Shown one piece after another: positions 1 to 5,206 of a stretch of 6,964 bases of DNA. Source of the stretch: an uncultured Ruminococcus sp. Lineage in GTDB: Bacteria > Bacillota > Clostridia > Oscillospirales > Ruminococcaceae. The stretch covers positions 1 through 6,964 of the forward strand of contig CAMWHN010000119.1 in assembly GCA_947174085.1 (NCBI GenBank). The letters run 5' to 3'. How positions within the stretch are numbered: the stretch's first letter is position 1; each line of letters begins with the position of its first letter. Both the position numbers and the translations under genes were made by a program. Under the pieces are notes generated by a model. It was not told where the DNA came from, did not search any database, and saw nothing but the letters and a program-made list of their open reading frames with translations.

Positions 1-17
1 ACAATTACAAGACAATT

Positions 18-26
18 TGCTATAAT
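18..26 (+). promoter_or_regulatory. Extended -10 promoter of the PRT-rhomboid bicistron
   Basis: The sequence TGCTATAAT is a perfect extended -10 element (TGn plus TATAAT at 21-26). The first three bases of the window, ACA, lie exactly 17 bp upstream of TATAAT, where the end of a TTGACA -35 box would fall, so the -35 box is probably cut by the window edge. Transcription would start near 33-35, giving a leader of about 55 nt with no obvious hairpin before the AGGAGG at 76-81. This is read from the sequence only; no start site is known. Confidence 0.7.
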
Positions 27-87
27 AAATATGTAGCCTAGTTTTTACAAGGTAATTTTTTATTTTAATATTTGTAGGAGGAAGAAA

Positions 88-726
88 ATGGAAACAAGAC
101 AAATTGATATTACAGCGAAAAATAATAAAAATGTTCGTTTGGGATTAATCCCCGGACATTTCGCAACGAATCATTCTCATGTTAATTATTTTGTTGACAT
201 GACAACAATTAAAACACAGTACCGTGCTGCAAAAGAAGCAGCGCATGAATTAGCGAAAGCTTATGCACATTCCAAAAAAATTGATACGATTCTTTGCTTT
301 GAAGGGACACAAGTTATTGGTGCATTCTTAGCACATGAACTCGCTGACAATGGCAGAAGTATGAACGGCGGTCAGGATATTGCCGTAATTACACCAGAAA
401 CTAACATGAATAATCAAATGATTTTCCGTGACAATTTGCAGAAATATATTTATAATAAAAATATTCTGCTTTTAATGTCTTCTGTTTCTACAGGGAAATC
501 TATTACACGTTCTGTAGATTGCTTGCAATATTACAGCGGTGTACTAGTGGGCATTGCTTCTATTTTCAGTGCGATTAAAGACTATCACGGCATTGAAATT
601 GACAGCGTATTTCATTTAAGTGATTTGCCAGAATATAAAACAGCAACTCCGTCAGAATGTGAATTATGCAAAAAAGGCGCAAAAGTAGATGCTATTGTAA
701 ATAGTTTCGGCTATTCTAAAATTTAA
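88..726 (+). CDS. Orotate phosphoribosyltransferase-like (type I PRT fold) protein
   Basis: A 212-residue protein with a type I phosphoribosyltransferase layout. An N-terminal GHFATNHSHVNYFVDMTT stretch (residues 23-40) resembles the substrate-proximal segment of orotate phosphoribosyltransferases (GHF...S...YY). A hydrophobic strand followed by a loop (126-138, ILLLMSSVSTGKS) fits the PRPP-binding signature, except that the usual acidic pair is replaced by Met130-Ser131. The C-terminus has a Cys191-x-x-Cys194 pair and ends VNSFGYSKI. From memory, Clostridia encode similar proteins, often annotated as orotate phosphoribosyltransferase, with a similarly non-acidic loop; this was not checked. 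A true OPRT would make OMP from orotate and PRPP, but the missing acidic pair makes catalysis or the substrate uncertain, and no other pyrimidine gene is visible. The start is supported by AGGAGG at 76-81, 6 nt upstream of ATG. The rhomboid gene follows after 6 nt in the same frame, so the two are probably cotranscribed. Confidence 0.85.
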   Translation: METRQIDITAKNNKNVRLGLIPGHFATNHSHVNYFVDMTTIKTQYRAAKEAAHELAKAYAHSKKIDTILCFEGTQVIGAFLAHELADNGRSMNGGQDIAVITPETNMNNQMIFRDNLQKYIYNKNILLLMSSVSTGKSITRSVDCLQYYSGVLVGIASIFSAIKDYHGIEIDSVFHLSDLPEYKTATPSECELCKKGAKVDAIVNSFGYSKI

Positions 727-732
727 AATAAC

Positions 733-1332
733 ATGAAACTACCAGAACTACAAAAAAAACTACCCAAAATTGAAGTCAATTCTCCTGTAATAATCTGGTA
801 TACAGTAATTTCATTTGTAATATTGCTATTCGGCTATGCAACAGATGGAACATCTACAAAAGGACTTTTTATATGTTACAAGACAAGCCCTAAAGATATT
901 ATGATGTATATCAGAATGATAACTTATGTATTAGGACATGCGGATATTTCGCATTACATGAATAATTTTTTTCTAATTACTTTAATAGGACCTATGTTAG
1001 AAGAAAAATACGGAAGTAAAAGGCTTCTCAGTATGATGGCAATTACTGCATTAGTTGGCGGTATTGCGAACGTTCTTGTAACAAATTCCGGATTACTAGG
1101 CGCAAGTGGCATTGCATTCATGATGATAATATTATGTTCTTGTACGTCAGTCAAATCTGGAAAAATTCCACTGACTTTGATGATAGTTGTTGTAATTTAT
1201 ATTGGCAAAGAAATTATTGCAGGTGTGACAACAATGGACAATATTTCACAGTTGACACATATTTTAGGTGGTATCTGTGGCATAGCTTTCGGATTATATT
1301 ACAATGAAAAAGGCATTCCAAAATCAAATTAA
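733..1332 (+). CDS. Rhomboid family intramembrane serine protease
   Basis: A 199-residue polytopic membrane protein with the rhomboid hallmarks. GASG at residues 123-126 carries the nucleophile Ser125 at the start of TM4. His176 in THILGGICG (TM6) completes the Ser-His dyad. His74 and Asn78 (HYMNN, TM2) match the H-x3-N motif that lines the oxyanion site. Six hydrophobic segments are visible at about residues 17-36, 72-89, 98-116, 122-138, 144-164 and 171-189, which is the basic six-helix form with short tails and no extra domain. The family cleaves transmembrane segments of client proteins within the membrane; the client here is unknown. The ATG lies 6 nt after the PRT stop with no Shine-Dalgarno sequence in the preceding 25 nt, so translation probably depends on coupling to the PRT gene. 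A strong hairpin terminator follows the stop by about 5 nt. Confidence 0.92.
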   Translation: MKLPELQKKLPKIEVNSPVIIWYTVISFVILLFGYATDGTSTKGLFICYKTSPKDIMMYIRMITYVLGHADISHYMNNFFLITLIGPMLEEKYGSKRLLSMMAITALVGGIANVLVTNSGLLGASGIAFMMIILCSCTSVKSGKIPLTLMIVVVIYIGKEIIAGVTTMDNISQLTHILGGICGIAFGLYYNEKGIPKSN

Positions 1333-1336
1333 TGAA

Positions 1337-1373
1337 TAACAAAAAAGCCGGAACAGCTCCGGCTTTTTGTTAT
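1337..1373. terminator. Bidirectional Rho-independent terminator between convergent units
   Basis: A GC core, GCCGGA (1347-1352) and TCCGGC (1358-1363), closes a 5-nt loop. It is flanked by A6 (1341-1346) on the left and T5 (1364-1368) on the right, and outer ATAAC/GTTAT arms can extend the stem with one bulged base. The A tract and T tract give a U run after the hairpin in both directions, so it can end both the plus-strand PRT-rhomboid transcript and the minus-strand lipoprotein transcript. Confidence 0.92.
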
Positions 1374-1401
1374 CTTTAAAAATCTTTAATTAAAAATTTT
1401 C

Positions 1402-1758
1402 CTAACGGTTAGAATTATTATTATTTGTATCTTCTACATCACTTACTAAATTATCACCTGCGTCAGCAACATCATCAACTACATTTTTGCCGGCATCAGC
1501 AACATCATCTACAACATCTCTACCGCCGTCAATAACATCATCTACCACATCACCCGCATCATCTATGATAGTATCATGATTTCTGTTATTATGATTTTCT
1601 CTTATTGGTTCCGTTGCACGAACTGTTTCAGAGGTATTATTTTGGTCTGTTACTCGAATTGCTCTATCTGTATTATTATCATTTCTTTTATTTGTACCGC
1701 AACCAGTTAATAATAAAGCCATACTAATTGCGGGAAGTATTACATATTTTTGCTTCAT
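1402..1758 (-). CDS. Small secreted lipoprotein with 11-residue Asp/Val repeats
   Basis: A 118-residue protein with a lipoprotein signal: K2 and K4, a hydrophobic stretch (residues 6-17), and the lipobox LTGC with the lipidated Cys at 20, so the mature protein should be anchored to the outer face of the membrane. Residues 21-62 are Asn/Arg/Thr-rich and look disordered. Residues 67-109 hold four tandem units with the pattern DAGxxVVDDVA: three of 11 residues, the first shortened to 10. This hendecad, hydrophobic-acidic spacing predicts an amphipathic or coiled-coil helix. The tail (111-118) is Asn-rich. The protein family is not recognised. The start is fixed by AAAGGAG at 1767-1773, 8 nt from ATG. 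The gene lies 100 bp downstream of the last dockerin paralog with no clear terminator between, so readthrough from that operon is possible. A nested inverted repeat abuts its ribosome binding site. Confidence 0.85.
   Translation of the reverse strand: MKQKYVILPAISMALLLTGCGTNKRNDNNTDRAIRVTDQNNTSETVRATEPIRENHNNRNHDTIIDDAGDVVDDVIDGGRDVVDDVADAGKNVVDDVADAGDNLVSDVEDTNNNNSNR
1432..1560 (-). repeat. 33-bp in-frame tandem repeats within the lipoprotein gene
   Basis: Four coding units (30, 33, 33 and 33 bp) encode D-A/G-G-x-x-V/L-V-D/S-D-V-x. GTTGATGATGTT-like cores recur at 33-bp spacing. The copies have diverged at third codon positions, so this is an older, selected protein repeat rather than a recent slippage array. 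The first unit lacks one codon compared with the others. Confidence 0.8.
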
Positions 1759-1771
1759 GTGATTTACTCCT

Positions 1772-1836
1772 TTCTTGCATGTGTAGAGTTATCAAATTCA
1801 TAACTCTGTACTCTAGTATGACCCATCATGCAAGAA
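1772..1836. promoter_or_regulatory. Nested inverted repeat upstream of the lipoprotein gene
   Basis: The outer arms TTCTTGCATG (1772-1781) and CATGCAAGAA (1827-1836) are a perfect 10-bp inverted repeat. Inside lies a second perfect 8-bp inverted repeat, AGAGTTAT (1785-1792) and ATAACTCT (1800-1807), with a 7-nt loop. In the minus-strand RNA the 3' outer arm ends directly at the lipoprotein Shine-Dalgarno core AGGAG (1767-1771) and overlaps its leading A residues. No U run follows, so this is not a typical terminator. It could be a leader that affects ribosome access, an RNA-stabilising structure or a protein operator. Confidence 0.6.
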
Positions 1837-1858
1837 TTATGCTTCACACAAAAATTTA

Positions 1859-3598
1859 CTAATTCCAAGCAACTTCAATTGGATTTTCTGCACCAGTATA
1901 ATTAACAATAATTTTTTCTTCATCAAAATGAATTAAAAAATCTTTGCCAACAAAATTATTATTTTCATCTGTTTCATACTCTTTTGTGAATGTAGTTTCA
2001 TCACCAGTATATGCAAAACTTCCTAATAATTCAAATTTATCATACCAGACAACGCCCCAATCTTCTATTTTATATTTACAAATTGCAATTTCTTTGTTAT
2101 CACCAAATTCATAAATATTCACTACAATTGCTTTACAATCTTTTGATTCGAGATATGTTTCCGGCAAGTCATAATAATACTTTTTGCCATCAAAGTTATT
2201 ACGAGGATATAATACAATATTTGTTTCATCAACGATACAATCATTCTCTACTTTATCAATAATAACTTGATTTAAATAACAACCTATGACATCACCGCCA
2301 CTTCCATAAGTTTTGAAATCAATATTGATATGTTTAGAACCATCTTGCATAATGGTTTTTGTTACACGCCAAGTATTGTCATCATCATAATCCATATTGC
2401 TCATATGTAAATACAAACTTTTGGATTCAAAAAATTCATTGGAATATGTTTCTTGATACTCTGCAATGATTTCTTCATCAAGAAATTGTGTAAGAAATTC
2501 TGTTAATTCTTCTTGTGTTGTAATTAAAGCATTTTCTTTTGCATTATAATTACCATATAGTACATGCCATGAAACTTCATCTGTTTTGCATTCATAAGCA
2601 ATTGGTTGATTCATCTCTTTCGCATCAGAATATTTGCTATTCCAGATAACTTCATTGTCATGATATTCATTTTTTGGAATTGCAACTTGACCGATAGCAA
2701 TTTTTTGACCAGAATAAGCATTTACAGGCGTTCTTTGATATAAAACTTCTAATTGATTTTCTGCATTATAGGCACAACCTGTAATTTCAAGTGTAAATTT
2801 TGTATCAGATTCCAACGGTTCTAAATCCAATAATAAAACATTATCTTCAAAAAATTTATCATCATAAGTATTTTCAAGAGAACGAATTACACCCTCTTGA
2901 AATAATGGTGTCACAATTTCGTTCAGCTCCTGCACAGATTTGATAACATAAGATTCATTACTTGTTGCAACTTTCCAAGCAGGATAATATACTGCACTTG
3001 TTGTATCAATTCTAGTTTCTGCTTTTAATTGATTTTTATTAATATTTTCACCAGAACCAGAAACTACTTCTTTTTTCAATAACACAAAATCAAAAATATT
3101 GACTTGACTATCATGATTTCTATCAAATTTTGTAAATTGTTCTTGTGTAATCGTTTGCTTACCGTGTAAATATTTATGTAACAAGACAACATCTGTCACC
3201 TGTGCTTTTGATACTACATAATAATTCACTAATTCAGCGTTATTGTCTGTAAAAACCATAGTATTAATTTTCACAGACTGAATTGTCTCTAATGACGTAT
3301 AATCAAATGTTACTTTGTTATTATCGGAATATTCATAAAAATTATCCAGTTCATGATGTTCTTCGTCCAAAATAGTCCCGCTCATACTAAACTTGTCATC
3401 ACTGGCAAATTCCAAATGCAACGTATCACCAACTTGCAAATTAATATCTGTTAATTCATACTCATTCCAGTGTGGGTCTGTTGGAACTATTGGAGCTGTT
3501 GGAATTGGTTCTTCTGCATGGGCTGAAATGACAGTTGCCATGCTTGCTGTAAGCAATATGCCCATTACGGCAACTGCTAATTTTTGATAATTTTTCAT
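1859..3598 (-). CDS. Secreted dockerin-like protein with two tandem PrcB-like repeats (paralog 1)
   Basis: A 579-residue exported protein. A Sec signal peptide occupies residues 1-28, with cleavage expected at AHA|EE. A Pro-rich spacer (31-43) is followed by a beta-rich domain (about 45-130), then a dockerin-like module (133-178). The module keeps the first-repeat helix (VTDVVLLHKYLHG) but not its calcium loop; the second loop is intact, with D159, N161, D163, N167 and D170. After a linker come two homologous domains of about 140 residues: copy A aligns with copy B without gaps over 44 residues (217-260 versus 357-400), sharing Y-x3-FFE-x3-L-x-L. The pattern weakly resembles the PrcB protease-complex domain. 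A C-terminal domain (about 469-579) ends NYTGAENPIEVAWN. Dockerins bind cohesins on scaffoldins or the cell surface; the rest is of unknown function and no catalytic motif is seen. The start is supported by AGGAGGAG at 3607-3614, 8 nt from ATG. Confidence 0.85.
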   Translation of the reverse strand: MKNYQKLAVAVMGILLTASMATVISAHAEEPIPTAPIVPTDPHWNEYELTDINLQVGDTLHLEFASDDKFSMSGTILDEEHHELDNFYEYSDNNKVTFDYTSLETIQSVKINTMVFTDNNAELVNYYVVSKAQVTDVVLLHKYLHGKQTITQEQFTKFDRNHDSQVNIFDFVLLKKEVVSGSGENINKNQLKAETRIDTTSAVYYPAWKVATSNESYVIKSVQELNEIVTPLFQEGVIRSLENTYDDKFFEDNVLLLDLEPLESDTKFTLEITGCAYNAENQLEVLYQRTPVNAYSGQKIAIGQVAIPKNEYHDNEVIWNSKYSDAKEMNQPIAYECKTDEVSWHVLYGNYNAKENALITTQEELTEFLTQFLDEEIIAEYQETYSNEFFESKSLYLHMSNMDYDDDNTWRVTKTIMQDGSKHINIDFKTYGSGGDVIGCYLNQVIIDKVENDCIVDETNIVLYPRNNFDGKKYYYDLPETYLESKDCKAIVVNIYEFGDNKEIAICKYKIEDWGVVWYDKFELLGSFAYTGDETTFTKEYETDENNNFVGKDFLIHFDEEKIIVNYTGAENPIEVAWN

Positions 3599-3618
3599 TA
3601 AAATTACTCCTCCTCTTA

Positions 3619-3646
3619 ATTACATAATAAAATTTTTTTATGTCAA
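3619..3646 (-). promoter_or_regulatory. Candidate promoter of paralog 1
   Basis: On the minus strand a perfect TTGACA (3641-3646) is followed after 16 bp by TGTAAT (3619-3624), a 5/6 match to the -10 consensus. Transcription would start close to the AGGAGGAG at 3607-3614, giving a leader of about 15 nt, so this would be a very short-leader transcript. The spacer is almost pure A/T. A 30-bp inverted repeat directly adjoins the -35 box upstream. Confidence 0.5.
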
Positions 3647-3676
3647 GTGCATATCGCAATTTTTTGCCATATGCAC
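3647..3676. repeat. Inverted repeat abutting the -35 box of paralog 1
   Basis: Arms GTGCATAT (3647-3654) and ATATGCAC (3669-3676), a single C/C mismatch (G/G in the minus-strand RNA), then inner arms GCAA (3656-3659) and TTGC (3664-3667) around a 4-nt loop. The dyad ends at 3647 and the TTGACA of the candidate promoter begins at 3646, so there is no gap. It is not followed by an uninterrupted U run on the minus strand, so it is a poor terminator. It may be an operator or an intercistronic RNA hairpin. Confidence 0.55.
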
Positions 3677-3713
3677 ATAACAAACCTTTTTTTATCACGA
3701 AATATTCGGTAAA

Positions 3714-3741
3714 ATTATATATCAAATATTTTACTCTGCAA
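3714..3741 (-). promoter_or_regulatory. Second, weaker candidate promoter between paralogs 2 and 1
   Basis: A perfect TATAAT on the minus strand (3714-3719) lies 16 bp downstream of TTGCAG (3736-3741), which matches only the TTG of the -35 consensus and overlaps the last codons of paralog 2. If used, its transcript would include the 3647-3676 hairpin in a leader of about 110 nt. In DNA this AT-rich, a chance TATAAT is quite possible. Confidence 0.3.
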
Positions 3742-5182
3742 CAATTTCAATTGGATTTTCTGCACCTGTATAATTAATGATGATATTATCACCATCAAAA
3801 TCAATTGAAAAATCTTTGCCAATATAATTACCATTTTCATCAGTTTCTGTTGTATAACCTTGCTCAAATATATTTTCTTCACCAGTATATACAAAACTTT
3901 CTAATAATTCATGATACCCATATTGAACAATTCCTGCCGGACGCACTTTATAAATTGCGATTTCTTTTTCATCGCCAAATTGATAAATATTGATTCCAAT
4001 TGCCCAGAAGTTTTTTGATTCCCAAAATGTTTTGGGTATGTCATAATAATATACTTTGCCGTCAAAAAAATTATCAAGAAAAAAACTAATATTTGTTTCA
4101 TCTACTACGCAAGTATTTTCGACTTTATCAATGATTACTTGATTCAAGTACAACATTATCTCACAGCCATAAGATTCATACTTTTTGAAATCAATGCTAA
4201 TATGCTTTATATTATCTTCTGCAATTCTTTCAGTCACTCTCCAAGCTGTACATTCGTCGGATATTCTGCCATCAATCTGTAAATATACGCTTTTTGATTC
4301 AAAAAATTCATCAGAATATAATGCCTGATACTCAGCAAGTTTTTCTTCTTTCAGATATTTTCCAAGAAATTCTGTCAGTTCGTCATATGTTGTAATTAAT
4401 GCACTTCCTTCAAAATCAGCATTGCTTAATAAATCATCAAAAAGCTCATCTGTTTTATATTCAAAATCAATTGACTTGTCAATTGTTTTTGCATTAGAAT
4501 ACTTCCTATTCCAGACAACTTTATTTTCATGATATTGGTCTTTGGGAATTGCAACTTGCCAAATAATAATTTTTGGCTCTGAATAAGCAGTTTCTGAAGC
4601 TGGCGTTTTCTGACACAAGATTTCTAACTGATTTTCAGAATTATACGCACAGTTTGTAATTTCCAGTGTGCAACCTGAATCAAAATTCAATGCTTCTAAA
4701 TCCAAAAACAGCACATTATTTTCAAAAAATGTTTCATTATAAATTTGATTCAATTCACGAACGACACCAGCATGAAACATTGAGCTAATGATTTCGTTCA
4801 GCTCCTGCACGGATTTAATCACATAAGATTCATCACTGGTTGCAGATTCCCAAGCAGAGGAATTTACAGCACTTGTAATATCAACTCTAGTTTCTGCTTG
4901 CAATTGACTAGAGTTCACACCAGAAGAAATTAATTCTTTTTTCAGCAACACAAAATCATAAATATTTACTGAATTATCATGATTTCTGTCAAGCTTTGTG
5001 AACTGCTCCTGTGTGATAGACTGCTTGCCATGCAAGTATTTTTTCAACAGAACAACATCTGTTACACCAATTGCATTATCTTGCTTTTCTTCTGCGTGTG
5101 CGATAACTGGCACGGTCATGAACAGACTAGCTGTTAATAAGCAACTAGCAATTCCAATGATTTTGTTTTTATAATTTTTCAT
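3731..5182 (-). CDS. Secreted dockerin-like protein, short form lacking the N-terminal domain (paralog 2)
   Basis: A 483-residue exported protein, homologous to its neighbours on both sides. The signal peptide is residues 1-30 (cleavage at AHA|EE). The dockerin-like module begins only about eight residues later (39-86), so the beta-rich domain of about 100 residues in the other two paralogs is absent. The first dockerin repeat keeps its helix (VTDVVLLKKYLHG) but no canonical calcium loop; the second loop is intact with D65, N67, D69, N73 and D76. Domain copies A and B are anchored by YVIKSVQELNEI (from 120) with FFE 152-154, and ALITTYDELTEFL (from 261) with FFE 293-295. A C-terminal domain (about 373-483) has VNIYQFGD-like and NYTGAENPIE motifs. 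Function is unknown beyond probable cohesin or calcium binding. The start is the ATG at 5182; a TTG codon just upstream is in frame, but homology to paralog 1 (MKNYQK) and SD spacing favour the ATG. Only 24 nt separate it from the upstream paralog's stop, so they are cotranscribed. Confidence 0.85.
   Translation of the reverse strand: MKNYKNKIIGIASCLLTASLFMTVPVIAHAEEKQDNAIGVTDVVLLKKYLHGKQSITQEQFTKLDRNHDNSVNIYDFVLLKKELISSGVNSSQLQAETRVDITSAVNSSAWESATSDESYVIKSVQELNEIISSMFHAGVVRELNQIYNETFFENNVLFLDLEALNFDSGCTLEITNCAYNSENQLEILCQKTPASETAYSEPKIIIWQVAIPKDQYHENKVVWNRKYSNAKTIDKSIDFEYKTDELFDDLLSNADFEGSALITTYDELTEFLGKYLKEEKLAEYQALYSDEFFESKSVYLQIDGRISDECTAWRVTERIAEDNIKHISIDFKKYESYGCEIMLYLNQVIIDKVENTCVVDETNISFFLDNFFDGKVYYYDIPKTFWESKNFWAIGINIYQFGDEKEIAIYKVRPAGIVQYGYHELLESFVYTGEENIFEQGYTTETDENGNYIGKDFSIDFDGDNIIINYTGAENPIEIVAE
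4886..4948 (-). repeat. 63-bp segment identical to 6368-6430 (paralog 2 copy)
   Basis: A direct repeat, identical base for base to 6368-6430 in paralog 3. It encodes the end of the dockerin helix, the SSGVNSSQLQAETR linker and adjacent residues. Identity, including third codon positions, points to recent duplication or gene conversion. Confidence 0.85.
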
Positions 5183-5191
5183 CAAAATTCA

Positions 5192-5198
5192 CTCCTCT
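5192..5198 (-). promoter_or_regulatory. Ribosome binding site of paralog 2
   Basis: AGAGGAG lies 9 nt from the ATG at 5182 and 6 nt from an in-frame TTG at 5185. Paralog 1 has the same arrangement (AGGAGGAG, then an AT-rich spacer of 8 nt, then ATGAAAAATTAT), which supports the ATG as the start. It sits inside the 24-nt gap after the stop codon of paralog 3. Confidence 0.7.
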
Positions 5199-5206
5199 GT
5201 GTACTA

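Noticed and set aside
954..1154. Minus-strand open frame inside the rhomboid gene
   Set aside because: Antisense to a gene with clear catalytic motifs; no SD and no protein features.
1432..1560. Regularly spaced 33-bp repeats as a possible CRISPR array
   Set aside because: The units are contiguous, in frame and divergent at codon third positions, with no unique spacers; they are a protein repeat.
1772..1836. Nested inverted repeat as a terminator of paralog 1
   Set aside because: Neither hairpin is followed by a U run on the minus strand, and the structure runs into a ribosome binding site.
1831..1850. CATAAT on the minus strand as a -10 box for the lipoprotein gene
   Set aside because: No acceptable -35 hexamer lies 15-19 bp upstream and there is no extended -10, so it was not called.
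2011..2262. Plus-strand open frame opposite paralog 1 (similar ones at 3393-3587, 3805-3993 and 6227-6415)
   Set aside because: Antisense shadows of the paralog genes in AT-rich DNA, with no ribosome binding site and no recognisable protein.
3462..3725. Open frame of 87 codons on the minus strand overlapping the start of paralog 1
   Set aside because: It runs out of frame through the signal peptide region of a well-supported gene, has no ribosome binding site and covers the intergenic hairpin; a shadow frame.
5183..5185. TTG as the start codon of paralog 2
   Set aside because: The next codon is ATG, which matches the MKNY start of paralog 1 and has equivalent SD spacing, so the TTG is probably untranslated leader.
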